The position numbers were made by a program, and so were the translations under genes. A stretch of DNA of 64,000 nt from an uncultured Bacilli bacterium (GTDB lineage Bacteria; Bacillota_I; Bacilli_A; RF39; UBA660), in assembly GCA_934148845.1 (NCBI GenBank), contig CAKPDH010000002.1, positions 62,001 to 126,000 on the forward strand, written 5' to 3'. Within the stretch, counting starts at the first letter, position 1; the number at the start of each line of letters is the position of its first letter. The notes beneath the pieces were generated by a model. That model had not been told where the DNA came from. It did no database searches and saw only the letters and a program-made list of their open reading frames with translations. Below, piece after piece: positions 8,905 to 18,656 of the stretch.

Positions 8905-10005
8905 TTATTGGTAATTCTCTTCAATAAAATTTATTAATATGTCATTAGATACATATATATATCTAGGATTTATATATAAATTATTGTTTTTTAATATTAA
9001 TTTTTTAGCTTTTATTAATTCTTTTACATTATTTATCTTAGTTATATCTATATCATATTTTTCTTTAAATTTAACTATATCTATTCCATTGGTTTTTCTA
9101 AGTCCTAGTATAAATTCATTTTCTATTGTTTCATTTTTATTTAATGCATGTGATTCTAATAAATATTTTCCGTTTATATAATTATTAAAGCTTTTTGTAT
9201 TATCATATCTATTTCCATTAATATATCCAGACGCTCCTATACCAAAGCCGTAATACTCTAAATTATTCCAATACGTTAAATTATGTTTAGAACAATATCC
9301 TTCTTTTGAAAAGTTACTTATTTCATAATGATTATATCCATGGGATTTTAATTTTTTACAAATGAGTTTGTACATTTCATAATCTAAATCTTCATCAGTA
9401 TTATTAGTTTTATGTACATAAAGCCAGGTATTAGGTTCTATTATTAAAGAATATGTAGAAATATGTTCTATATTTAATGATAGAAAGATATCTAAATCTT
9501 CTGATAATTCTTTTATTGTTTGTCCTGGTATAGCGTATATTAAATCTATATTAATATTATTAAATCCAATATTTTTAGCCATATTAATTTTATTAATAGA
9601 CTCTTCTTTAGTATGATGCCTATTTAAGTATTTTAAATATTTATCATTAAAAGTTTGAATTCCTATACTTAAACGATTTACTCCATTATTAAACAATAAC
9701 TCTAATTTTTCTTTAGTAATATTTTCTATGTTACATTCAAACGCAAACTCTACATTATTTGACAATTTAAATATTTTTATTATTTCAAAAAGTTTATTTA
9801 ACTCATCTAATGTAAGTGAACTTGGCGTCCCACCACCTATATAAATAGTATTTATTATATCGTTTTTATATTTTAGCTTAATTTCTTTTTCTAACTCGGT
9901 TAAGTAATTATTTACCCATTCTTTATTATAGAAAAATTTAGAAAAGTCACAGTATGAACAAATAGAACTACAAAAGGGAATATGAATATATACAGAATTA
10001 ATCAT
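8905..10005 (-). CDS. hemW: HemW-like radical SAM protein (heme chaperone family)
   Basis: A 366-residue radical SAM protein with the cluster motif CxxxCxxC at 'CSSICSYCDF' (residues 12-21), 'YIGGGTPSSL' and 'NRLSIGIQTF', and a C-terminal HemW domain. The family was long called oxygen-independent coproporphyrinogen oxidase but is now regarded as heme-binding HemW; no heme pathway genes are in the window. It starts within the last codons of the SpoIIID-like gene and shares that operon with lepA, matching the Firmicutes lepA-hemW neighbourhood. Confidence 0.85.
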   Translation of the reverse strand: MINSVYIHIPFCSSICSYCDFSKFFYNKEWVNNYLTELEKEIKLKYKNDIINTIYIGGGTPSSLTLDELNKLFEIIKIFKLSNNVEFAFECNIENITKEKLELLFNNGVNRLSIGIQTFNDKYLKYLNRHHTKEESINKINMAKNIGFNNINIDLIYAIPGQTIKELSEDLDIFLSLNIEHISTYSLIIEPNTWLYVHKTNNTDEDLDYEMYKLICKKLKSHGYNHYEISNFSKEGYCSKHNLTYWNNLEYYGFGIGASGYINGNRYDNTKSFNNYINGKYLLESHALNKNETIENEFILGLRKTNGIDIVKFKEKYDIDITKINNVKELIKAKKLILKNNNLYINPRYIYVSNDILINFIEENYQ

Positions 10006-10445
10006 TTTTTCCTTATATTTTCTTTTACTCTTTCATTAATTATTTTTTTTACTTCGTTATATAATGCTTCATCTAATTTTTTTAATCTCTCAATATCTCT
10101 ATAAATAGTCCAATAAGAAGCATTAAATTTATTTTGTATTTCAGAAATAGTAAAACCACTATTTATTAATTTGGCTATTTTTAATACTCTATTTTTAACT
10201 TCTTCACTTTCTATAGTTTCAGGGCTATTTTGATTTATAATTTTTTGCATCTCTACCTTAAATTGTGGATGTCTTTTTAAATATAAATTTCTATAATCAA
10301 CAACTGTAGGTATACTGATCTTAAAAAAATTTTCATTAAAAATTTCAACCGTATCTCTGATTGAAGAACCAGTTTCTATTATATAACTTCCTACTAGTTC
10401 TATTCTTCTATTTCTTTCTTCTTCATCATTTAAAGTTCTAGCCAT
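10002..10445 (-). CDS. Tandem SpoIIID-like DNA-binding protein
   Basis: 147 residues with two SpoIIID-type units in a row. Unit one (about 10-75) has 'RIELVGSYIIETGSSIRDT', like the SpoIIID 'KIGKYIVETKKTVR' start. Unit two (about 85-140) has 'RVLKIAKLINSGFTISEI', then 'NASYWTIYRDIERL', like SpoIIID 'VSKSTVHKDLTERL'. SpoIIID is a small mother-cell regulator of about 90 residues, so this is an internal duplication or fusion. The gene is wedged between lepA and hemW with overlaps at both ends, so it is expressed with translation and heme-chaperone genes. The DNA target is unknown. Confidence 0.6.
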   Translation of the reverse strand: MARTLNDEEERNRRIELVGSYIIETGSSIRDTVEIFNENFFKISIPTVVDYRNLYLKRHPQFKVEMQKIINQNSPETIESEEVKNRVLKIAKLINSGFTISEIQNKFNASYWTIYRDIERLKKLDEALYNEVKKIINERVKENIRKK

Positions 10446-12240
10446 TATTATCCTCCATACTTAATACACTTAAGAACGCCTCTTGTGGCACTTCAACACT
10501 ACCAACCATTTTCATTCTTTTTTTACCTTCTTTTTGTTTTTCTAACAATTTTCTTTTTCTCGAAACGTCTCCACCATAACATTTGGCAAGAACATTTTTT
10601 CTTACTGCTTTAATATCTGAACGAGCGATTGCTTTAGTACCTATTACAGCTTGAATTGGTATTTCAAATTGTTGACGTGGTATTAATTTTCTTAAATTTT
10701 CAACAATTGCTTTTCCTCTATTATAAGCAAAATCTTTATGTACAATAAGACTTAATGCGTCAACTATATCACCATTAAGTAATATATCCATTTTAACTAA
10801 ATTACTTTTTTTGTATCCTATAACTTCATAATCAAAAGATGCATATCCTTTAGTATAACTTTTAAGCTTATCAAAAAAATCATATACTATTTCAGATAGT
10901 GGTATTTCATAATGAATATTTACACGAGTAGAATCTATATATTCCATAGATACATAATTTCCTCTTTTATTTTGACATAATTCCATAATAGGGCCTATAT
11001 ATGTACTTGGTACAAAAATATTTGTTCTAATATAAGGCTCTCTTATTTCTCTTATCTTTTGTCTATCTGGCATTTTAGATGGACTATCAACAGTTATTTT
11101 AGAATTATCAGTAAGATCTACTTCATAAACAACTGAAGGACTCGTAGCTATTAAATCTATATTAAACTCTCTTTCAATTCTTTCTTCTATTATTTCCATA
11201 TGAAGAAGTCCTAAAAAACCGCATCTAAAACCAAATCCAAGAGCTTCTGATGTTTCTGGTTCAAACTCCAAGGAAGCATCATTTAATTTTAACTTCTCTA
11301 AAGCTTCACGAAGAAGAGGAAATTTACTTGATTCTATCGGATATATACCACAAAATACCATTGGTTTCATAGGTTTATATCCCTCTAAAGGAATACCTGG
11401 ATTATCAAGTAATGTAATAGTATCTCCTACTTTTACATCTTCTATTTTTTTGATACTTGCACATAAATAACCAACTTCACCTGTTACAAGTTCACTTTTC
11501 TTTAATATATTTGGTGTATGTACTCCAAGTTCAACTACTTCATATGAGTTATTAGTAGCAAACATTTTAATTTTATCTCCTACTTTTACCTTACCATTAA
11601 CAATTCTAATAAGCGCAACTATTCCTCTGTATGAATCAAAATAACTATCAAAAATAAGAGCTTGCAATTTATCATTATTATTTCCTTTAGGACTTGGAAT
11701 ACGTGTTATTATAGCTTCAACTAATTCCCTTATACCTATTCCATTTTTAGCACTACATAAAATTATCTCATCATCTTTAAATCCTAAATTATCAATTAGC
11801 TCTTTTTTTACTCTATCTATATCAGCATTAGGTAAATCTATTTTATTTATAACAGGTATTACCTTTAAATCATTTGACATAGCAAGGTAAAGATTTGCAA
11901 GAGTTTGAGCTTCTATACCTTGAGCTGCATCCACAACAAGTATTGCACCTTCACAAGCTGCAAGACTACGCGATACTTCATATGTAAAATCTACATGCCC
12001 TGGTGTATCTATTAAATGAAGAATATATTCTTCATTATTATACTTATATTTTAATTGAACGGTATTAAGCTTAATAGTAATACCACGTTCTCTTTCTATA
12101 TCCATATTATCAAGTAATTGATCCTTTGATTCTCTTTCACTAACCGCTCCAGTTATATCAAGTATTCTATCAGCAAGAGTACTTTTACCATGATCTATAT
12201 GAGCAATTATAGAAAAATTTCTTATGTTTTCCTGTTTCAT
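10438..12240 (-). CDS. lepA: Elongation factor 4 (LepA GTPase)
   Basis: 600 residues, full length. G1 is 'AHIDHGKST', G2 region 'RERGITIK', G3 'DTPGHVDF', G4 'NKID'. The EF-4-specific C-terminal domain ends 'KRKLLEKQKEGKKRMKMVG'. The protein back-translocates or remodels stalled ribosomes. AGGTGA precedes the ATG. It is the first gene of lepA - SpoIIID-like - hemW. Confidence 0.97.
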   Translation of the reverse strand: MKQENIRNFSIIAHIDHGKSTLADRILDITGAVSERESKDQLLDNMDIERERGITIKLNTVQLKYKYNNEEYILHLIDTPGHVDFTYEVSRSLAACEGAILVVDAAQGIEAQTLANLYLAMSNDLKVIPVINKIDLPNADIDRVKKELIDNLGFKDDEIILCSAKNGIGIRELVEAIITRIPSPKGNNNDKLQALIFDSYFDSYRGIVALIRIVNGKVKVGDKIKMFATNNSYEVVELGVHTPNILKKSELVTGEVGYLCASIKKIEDVKVGDTITLLDNPGIPLEGYKPMKPMVFCGIYPIESSKFPLLREALEKLKLNDASLEFEPETSEALGFGFRCGFLGLLHMEIIEERIEREFNIDLIATSPSVVYEVDLTDNSKITVDSPSKMPDRQKIREIREPYIRTNIFVPSTYIGPIMELCQNKRGNYVSMEYIDSTRVNIHYEIPLSEIVYDFFDKLKSYTKGYASFDYEVIGYKKSNLVKMDILLNGDIVDALSLIVHKDFAYNRGKAIVENLRKLIPRQQFEIPIQAVIGTKAIARSDIKAVRKNVLAKCYGGDVSRKRKLLEKQKEGKKRMKMVGSVEVPQEAFLSVLSMEDNNG

Positions 12241-12285
12241 TTAATTCACCTAGATACTATTATATAATATTTTTTTAAACATATA

Positions 12286-12321
12286 AAGAAAAAACCTAAT
12301 AATTTTTTATTTATTAGGTTT
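12286..12321 (-). terminator. Strong terminator after the SipW-type surface protein gene
   Basis: An 11-bp stem AAACCTAATAA/TTATTAGGTTT with an A/T-rich loop is followed on the minus strand by a T run. Confidence 0.85.
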
Positions 12322-12333
12322 AATATCATTATT

Positions 12334-13632
12334 TTAAATTTCAGATGTACTTATAGTTATTACTGGACGTACGCCTGTAAAAAAATGTGGATCACTTTCA
12401 ATTTTCCAGCCTCCCTCAAAAATTGCATTAGATGTATGTACTATATATATTTTATTACCACTTTCATTAAGTGATCTAGTATAATACGTTGTACTATAAA
12501 TCCAAGGACTTGTAATAGGGCATCCCTTATCTAAAGAACAAGATAATACCTCTGTTAATGTATCTAAAGTAATTAATGAAGCAGATGTAGTTGCATCGTT
12601 TAATCCTTCTGATACTAGAATATTTCTATATGCGTCTACGTACTTCTTTACACTGTCTGAATCATAATTAGCAGATGACGATGAATATTCCAAGACACCT
12701 TCGCATGGATTAGCCACGGTACAAATCCCATCATCTTTTGGCAAATATGCACCTTTCATATTCGAAGATTGCTTTCCTGTTGGATTTGCATAATTAGTAA
12801 TAGTTTCTCCATCATAACTTCCACCTACGTTTAAATTATACTTTGCAAGCATACTTATATTATTTCCATCATTTGTGATTACATAAAATTCTTCTGTTCC
12901 ACATTTGATTTCATCACCTATATTTGTTCCATTACCGCTTATTACAGTGCAGGCTTTAGAAATAGGTGTTACTGGTTTAGTAAAATTTTTTACTGTAGCA
13001 TATGTAGATCCAATATCACCAAATGTTACTGTAAAATCGCCATCTGCTACTTCTGAACCTTCTAAGTAACTAAGTGTTACTGTTACTTTTTCACTGGCAC
13101 CTTTAGATATCATATGGTTATCTAAAGTATTTACTAATGTATCTGATGTAAATACTTTAGATTCATTTTCAATATTAACAAATACTTTTATACCTTCACA
13201 TGCTTTATCTACTAAATCTTTTGTTGCACCACTTGCTGGTGTGCAAGTTATAAAACTCTTTCCATCACCAAATATTAATTCAGTTAAATATGCATTATAA
13301 CTTCCAACATTTTTTACATAAAATTCATATACTACTTGTTGTCCTGGAGCTGTAAATTCTGCTGAAAGACCACTTATTTCAGGAGCTCCTGCATTATTTA
13401 CTATAGTACCAACGCCAGATTCATTTCCAGTTGTATTTTGGCTCGCTATAACCACTTTTCCATCAACTACACTGTCTTTTTCTTTTGAAAATACTACTCC
13501 AAAATCATCCTCATTAGGATTAACATTTGCGCTACTTTTAATATTTAAGCTATTAGAAAACGCTGCAAATCCTATTGAAAGACTAAGTACAGCTATTATC
13601 AAGGCTGTTAAAGTCAATTTTTTATTTTTCAT
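12334..13632 (-). CDS. Secreted protein with SipW/TasA-type signal peptide
   Basis: About 432 residues. The N-terminus (KK start, 'LTALIIAVLSLSIGFAAFSNSLNI') is the SipW-dependent signal style of TasA/CotN/camelysin-like proteins. Residues 35-215 form a beta-rich, TasA-like region. Residues 220-430 contain several Cys pairs and end with 'GVRPVITIS', a C-terminal pattern common in uncharacterised Bacillota surface proteins. AGGAGG lies 7 bases before the ATG at 13632, so the in-frame codons upstream are not used. It is monocistronic with its own terminator. A role in matrix or surface layers is inference. Confidence 0.65.
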   Translation of the reverse strand: MKNKKLTLTALIIAVLSLSIGFAAFSNSLNIKSSANVNPNEDDFGVVFSKEKDSVVDGKVVIASQNTTGNESGVGTIVNNAGAPEISGLSAEFTAPGQQVVYEFYVKNVGSYNAYLTELIFGDGKSFITCTPASGATKDLVDKACEGIKVFVNIENESKVFTSDTLVNTLDNHMISKGASEKVTVTLSYLEGSEVADGDFTVTFGDIGSTYATVKNFTKPVTPISKACTVISGNGTNIGDEIKCGTEEFYVITNDGNNISMLAKYNLNVGGSYDGETITNYANPTGKQSSNMKGAYLPKDDGICTVANPCEGVLEYSSSSANYDSDSVKKYVDAYRNILVSEGLNDATTSASLITLDTLTEVLSCSLDKGCPITSPWIYSTTYYTRSLNESGNKIYIVHTSNAIFEGGWKIESDPHFFTGVRPVITISTSEI

Positions 13633-13736
13633 TTTATTTCCTCCTAGTTTACATATTGATATTATCATGACCTAGACAAAATATCAAGTACTTTTAAAAA
13701 CTAAATTTTGACAATTTTTTAACACCATAGTATTTT

Positions 13737-13767
13737 AAAAAAAACATCTGTAAAGAAGTTTACAGAT
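13737..13767 (-). terminator. Terminator after the 746-residue gene
   Basis: Stem ATCTGTAAA/TTTACAGAT with loop CTTC, followed by eight T on the minus strand. It overlaps the stop codon at 13760. Confidence 0.85.
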
Positions 13768-16000
13768 ATTTTAATTTTTTAATATTTTTATATTCATCTA
13801 AATTTGTATAACCTTTAATATAATGATTAAGTAAAGTATAATATGTAGTTTTATTTATTGGTATATTATTTTCATTTAAATAATTAACTAGCATATTTTT
13901 CTCTTCTTCAGTTAATTCTTTTAAAGAATTTGGTATAAGTTTACCATTAGTATCAAACTTAGCTCCATATGAATATGATGTACGGAATATATCTTCATAA
14001 ACAAATCCATCATTAATATTAGCTTGTCTAGAAAATTTGCTTAATAGTGTAAATTCTTCACAGTTTAATTTCGATTTAGACATTTCAAATATTCTCATAG
14101 GATCAACATCAAATTTTTTATAATAATCTATTATATCAAATTCTCTTCTTACATTACCATCGTATATACCATTTTTTATACATTCTATTATTTTATAAGC
14201 TTCAATCTTAGCTAAAGAGCGTCTTTCTAAATCTTTATTTTTAAGTCTTGATAAATATTCATAATAAAGCTTATGGTTTTCTTTTTTTAGTACCGCTATA
14301 GCTTTTAATTCTTCATTAGTAACTTCTCTATTTAAATTTTCTTTTAAATATCCTTCTACTATTTTTACACATTTATTTAAATTTATAGAACTTGCTTCTT
14401 TATGCCTACAAACATTTTCAGCTATGGCAGCTTTTATATTATCTGCTTTTTTATTTTCATATACCTCTAAATATTTTTTTACAAAAGTTTTTACTTTATG
14501 TTTTTCTAATGGAGTTAAATTATACATTTCAAGAGTCTTTTCATACATACAATAATTAACTTTTGCAGGTGCCATTTTCATATCTAATAGTTCATAAATA
14601 TAATTAAAACCTTTTAATAATATATTATTTATCATCACTACCGATGATGTCACATCACTAAAGCATAGTAAAATAATTTCATTATAGTTATTAAGTTCTT
14701 TTGCTGTTAAAATATTTCTAAGTTGAAACTTAATTTTAACAAAGCCATCACCTTTCATGTTTAATTCGTTATTTATATAGTCTAAAATTATATCCTTATT
14801 CTTATTTTTCTCATATAAAGACTGAATTTTATAGAAAAGGTTTCTCTTGTCTATAATTAAAATATCATCATATTTAGATACGTATAAATCTAATATTGAT
14901 TTAATTTTAGATTCCTCTATCCTATTAAATTTGTAAATATTAGCTTTTTTGTATAAAGATTTTATTGATTTTATATTATAGTTATTATTGTGTAAGAACA
15001 TTAAGGCATCTATATTATTTGATTTTTTTAATAATTGTTCAAATATATATATTTCTCCTCTTTTATATTCTAAATATGAATTAAATATATCATTAATAAG
15101 TCTATTACAATCAGTATTTCTAATATGTAATACAGTTTCATATAATTCATCAATGCTTAAATTTAATGAACTAATATAATTATCTAAGTTAGGCATACTT
15201 TTTTCTTTTAAATAGAATTTTTCTATTTTATCTATTAAACACATATTATTATTTATTCTTACTTGATATTGCCTTATTTCAAAAAATTTGAAATATTTTT
15301 TAATTAAATCCTTGTATTGTGATTTTAAATCATCATGATTAAACATTCTTATACAAAATTTTTCATAATATTTTAAAAGCATTTCACATGAAATATTCAT
15401 TTGAAATAAATTTTCAAAGCAATTTTCTTTATATGTAAATAAATCATTTAATACTATTAATTCTTTTTTTGTTTTATCTAAATATGTATTTATAATTTGA
15501 GTTAATAATAGATTATCTTCGTCTACTAATAAGTCACGTAATAAAAATTTTAAATTAATAATATCGTTTTGATTATACTTTAATTCGTTTTTTATATACA
15601 TTTTTAAGTCTTCTAAACTTTGATAATTTAAATAAAATTTTTTAAGTTTTAAAAATGATACTATATATTTATCTATTAACATAGAATCATATTTATCAAA
15701 TATATTTTTTATATTTGAGTTTTTACTATCAAAATACTTAAGTGATATTACATTAAAATATCCAGATTGTACATTTTTACACATGTTATAAAATTCAATT
15801 TCACTATCTTTATTTTTATATTCATTTCCTTCTATTTTACTTAAATATAAATAAGAATAATACTCATCTAATATTCTAATTGGTTTAATTTTGCTTAATT
15901 GTTTTTCATCATATATTGAATTTTTAATTTTTAAGAAAAGTTTTACTGGATTATTCTCATATTCTTTTCTAATTATTTCTATTTCTTTATTTGTGTTCAT
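13760..16000 (-). CDS. Large helical protein of unknown function
   Basis: 746 residues, almost entirely predicted helix, rich in Lys, Asn, Tyr and Ile, with no membrane segment or signal peptide. No catalytic motif is recognisable. The Cys residues are scattered and do not form a metal site. The C-terminal 150 residues ('YDGNVRREFDIIDYYKKF', 'FSRQANINDGFVYEDIF') look more globular than the rest. It is monocistronic, with a GGGG-rich ribosome site upstream of the ATG and a good terminator. It could be a lineage-specific repeat scaffold; I cannot assign a function. Confidence 0.6.
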   Translation of the reverse strand: MNTNKEIEIIRKEYENNPVKLFLKIKNSIYDEKQLSKIKPIRILDEYYSYLYLSKIEGNEYKNKDSEIEFYNMCKNVQSGYFNVISLKYFDSKNSNIKNIFDKYDSMLIDKYIVSFLKLKKFYLNYQSLEDLKMYIKNELKYNQNDIINLKFLLRDLLVDEDNLLLTQIINTYLDKTKKELIVLNDLFTYKENCFENLFQMNISCEMLLKYYEKFCIRMFNHDDLKSQYKDLIKKYFKFFEIRQYQVRINNNMCLIDKIEKFYLKEKSMPNLDNYISSLNLSIDELYETVLHIRNTDCNRLINDIFNSYLEYKRGEIYIFEQLLKKSNNIDALMFLHNNNYNIKSIKSLYKKANIYKFNRIEESKIKSILDLYVSKYDDILIIDKRNLFYKIQSLYEKNKNKDIILDYINNELNMKGDGFVKIKFQLRNILTAKELNNYNEIILLCFSDVTSSVVMINNILLKGFNYIYELLDMKMAPAKVNYCMYEKTLEMYNLTPLEKHKVKTFVKKYLEVYENKKADNIKAAIAENVCRHKEASSINLNKCVKIVEGYLKENLNREVTNEELKAIAVLKKENHKLYYEYLSRLKNKDLERRSLAKIEAYKIIECIKNGIYDGNVRREFDIIDYYKKFDVDPMRIFEMSKSKLNCEEFTLLSKFSRQANINDGFVYEDIFRTSYSYGAKFDTNGKLIPNSLKELTEEEKNMLVNYLNENNIPINKTTYYTLLNHYIKGYTNLDEYKNIKKLKYL

Positions 16001-16105
16001 AAAATCCCCCTCTGCTTAAAAAGCCTTCGAATCTGTATTTTACTATAAATATTAAAAAAAAGCAAATTAAATTTAAATAAAATAATTATTATAAATTGAA
16101 ATATT

Positions 16106-16667
16106 AAGTGTCCACACATTTCATTACCTAAAATGTAAGTATTTTATACATCTAATAATATCATATTTGAACTTTTATAGTCAAACATTGCCCTTGGATA
16201 ATTATTTATCCAATTTTCTATTTGTTTTATAAATTCTTTACTTATATTATCTATTATTGTACCTTTTGGTATCCATCTTCTTATCAATCTATTGTTATTT
16301 TCATTTGTTCCTCTCTCTCCAGAACAATATGGATGTGCATAATATATCTTGTTCCTTTTTTTATACAAGATTTTTCCATACCTTCATAATCCATAAATTC
16401 TACACCATTATCAAATGTTATTGTTTTAAATTTTATATAGAATCTTTTTCCATATTTCCTTTCAAGTGAATTTATTGCTTTTATTACATACTCACTGCTT
16501 TTTCCTTTTATTTTTATTATTTCATTCTTTCTGTAAATGTTAATAATACGCTTTCTTTTTTGTTATAATTATAAAGACACATATTTTTACCTCCAATGTT
16601 TAGTTCGCACTTACATTGTATCATAGGTAACTTCTATGTGTCTTTTTTTTTGTCCTTTTGGACACTT
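16106..16667 (-). mobile_element. Decayed IS30-family insertion sequence
   Basis: The outer ends carry matching inverted termini: AAGTGTCCA at 16106-16114 and its complement TGGACACTT at 16659-16667. Inside, both ends share CCTA...AATGTAAGT. The 560-bp span is about half of a full IS30 element, so the interior is deleted. Confidence 0.65.
16144..16582 (-). pseudogene. IS30-family transposase remnant (internal deletion, frameshifts)
   Basis: An ATG at 16582 after GGAGG starts 'MCLYNYNKKESVLLTF', which stops after 21 codons. Another frame continues with the IS30 DDE core, 'KAINSLERKYG' then 'ITFDNGVEFMDYEGMEKSC'. A -1 shift at an A7 run near 16370 is needed to reach 'KIYYAHPYCSGERGTNENN' and 'LIRRWIPKGT'. 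The second D and the N/E region of the DDE fold are present, but the N-terminal helix-turn-helix is missing. It is not functional. Confidence 0.8.
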
Positions 16668-16717
16668 TCTTCTTCAATTTATAAAAAAATTTTTTTGATA
16701 AAAAAAGAAAATGTATT

Positions 16718-17749
16718 TTACTTTGTAGCTTCAACATTTCCTATTTGTAATGAGTCATTTTTTTCATAGTAATTTCTTACTTTTTTTTCTATTTCTTCTC
16801 GAGTTTTTAAGTTTTTCTTTAACCATTCTTTTACATTTTCTTTTCCTTGACCAATTTTTTCACCATTGTAAGAATACCATGCACCACTTTTCTCAAGTAT
16901 GCCAGATTCTACACCTAAGTCAACTATTTCTCCTGTTATAGATACACCTTCACCATAAACTATATCTACACTACAAGTCTTAAATGGAGGCGCCATCTTA
17001 TTTTTAACTACCTTAATATTAGTTCTATTTCCTATAGAATCGCTTCCAAGCTTAATTTGTTCCCCTTTTCTTATTTCAAGTCTAATAGATGAATAGAATT
17101 TAAGTGCTCTTCCACCTGGAGTAACTTCTGGATTACCAAACATTACACCAACTTTTTCCCTTAACTGATTAATGAATATAACAACAGTATTAGTTTTATT
17201 TACAATACCAGATAATTTTCTTAAAGCCTGACTCATAAGTCTTGCTTGAAGGCCTACATGTGAGTCCCCCATCTCGCCTTCTATTTCAGCCTGTGGAACA
17301 AGTGCAGCAACCGAATCTATAACTATAATACTAATAGCTCCACTTCTAACCAAAGCCTCGCAAATTTCTAATGCTTGTTCTCCATTATCTGGTTGTGAAA
17401 GTAAAAGTTCATTAATATTTACTCCAAGCTTAGATGCATATATTGGATCTAATGCATGCTCTGCATCTATAAATGCAGCTCTCCCACCTTTTTTTTGAGC
17501 TTCAGCTATAGCATGAAGTGCAAAAGTAGTTTTTCCACTTGATTCAGGTCCAAATATTTCTATTATTCTACCCTTTGGATATCCTCCTATACCTAAAGCT
17601 ATATCAAGAGAAATTGATCCACTAGATATGGTATCTATTTTTTGATGCTCATGCTCTCCAAGTTTCATAACAGCACCTTTTCCAAATTGTTTTTCTATAT
17701 CTAATAAAACTTGATCTAATGTTTTATCATTTGTTGTTTTACTTGCCAT
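16718..17749 (-). CDS. recA: RecA recombinase
   Basis: 343 residues, full length. Walker A 'GPESSGKTT', Walker B region 'IIVIDSVAALVP', L2 loop 'GNPEVTPGGRALKFYSS', and C-terminal 'KVRNYY'. It catalyses homologous strand exchange and activates SOS. GGAGGAACCTAA ATG gives a clear start. It is monocistronic. No LexA-type palindrome was identified in the 150-bp upstream gap. Confidence 0.98.
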   Translation of the reverse strand: MASKTTNDKTLDQVLLDIEKQFGKGAVMKLGEHEHQKIDTISSGSISLDIALGIGGYPKGRIIEIFGPESSGKTTFALHAIAEAQKKGGRAAFIDAEHALDPIYASKLGVNINELLLSQPDNGEQALEICEALVRSGAISIIVIDSVAALVPQAEIEGEMGDSHVGLQARLMSQALRKLSGIVNKTNTVVIFINQLREKVGVMFGNPEVTPGGRALKFYSSIRLEIRKGEQIKLGSDSIGNRTNIKVVKNKMAPPFKTCSVDIVYGEGVSITGEIVDLGVESGILEKSGAWYSYNGEKIGQGKENVKEWLKKNLKTREEIEKKVRNYYEKNDSLQIGNVEATK

Positions 17750-17906
17750 TTAGGTTCCTCCTCAACATTACATCTTAATTATACATAAAAACATATACTT
17801 TGTCAATATGATTTACGAACATTTGTACACATTTTCTGTAGAGTATTTTTTATAAGTTTTTAATTACTGTATAAATACAATTACAATTTTTTAATGACTT
17901 TTATAT

Positions 17907-18584
17907 TTATCTAAGTTTTTCTATTACATAATTATATAGTTCTTCATTAATTTCTTCTATTTTACGTGGATTATCTAAAGTAGCGCATTCAATAATTTTA
18001 AAATCATATAAACTAGCAATTTCCATATACGACATTTCAGCATTTAGTAAATGCTCTTTAGAAGATTCATTTTGATCTGGCTTTTCTACTCTAAAAGATT
18101 TTAATTTACAAGAAGCATTATAAGGCATATGAAGTAATATTTTAATATCTGGATCTGGAAGATTTAATAATTCAAATTCAAGTTTTTCAAGCCATTTATA
18201 TATTTTAATTCTCTCCTCTTGCGTTTTTGCTTTACCACCTTGATGAGCAAAAGATGAATAAAAATATCTATCTAAAATAATAGAAGTTCCACTATCTAAA
18301 ATTTTATTCATATAATCCAAGTGATATAGAAAATCTGCTCCAAAATATAACGATGATACTTTGGGATCAACTTGACTTGCCCCCTCTGGAAACCATCCAT
18401 CACAAATATACTCTTTTCCTAAATATGGTCCACCTATTATTTTACCTGTAGGACTATTATAATCTGGATAACTCATGGTTATACACTTTATTTTATCTGA
18501 TTTTAATTTTTTATATAATAATTTAGATTGAGTTTCTTTGCCAGAACAATCCGTACCCTCTATTAATATAATCTTACCTCTCAT
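17907..18584 (-). CDS. tmk: Thymidylate kinase-like P-loop kinase
   Basis: 225 residues. P-loop 'IEGTDCSGKETQ' (residues 7-18), DR(Y/F) motif 'ILDRYFYSS' (about 101), and a LID-like region 'VEKPDQNESSKEHL'. It phosphorylates dTMP to dTDP in the Tmk family. The insert 'GPYLGKEYICDGWFPEGAS' is longer than in standard Tmk and is seen in a divergent clade, so a related deoxynucleotide kinase is possible. The start codon is an ATG after a weak GGTGA site. Confidence 0.8.
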   Translation of the reverse strand: MRGKIILIEGTDCSGKETQSKLLYKKLKSDKIKCITMSYPDYNSPTGKIIGGPYLGKEYICDGWFPEGASQVDPKVSSLYFGADFLYHLDYMNKILDSGTSIILDRYFYSSFAHQGGKAKTQEERIKIYKWLEKLEFELLNLPDPDIKILLHMPYNASCKLKSFRVEKPDQNESSKEHLLNAEMSYMEIASLYDFKIIECATLDNPRKIEEINEELYNYVIEKLR

Positions 18585-18630
18585 ACAATCACCACTTTAA
18601 TTATATATAATGTGTAATAAAAAAGCAAAT

Positions 18631-18656
18631 AAAAAAAGAGAAAATTATTTTTCCTC
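18631..18656 (-). terminator. Terminator overlapping the DUF308 stop
   Basis: GAGGAAAA/TTTTCTC arms (one bulge) followed by seven T on the minus strand. Confidence 0.55.
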
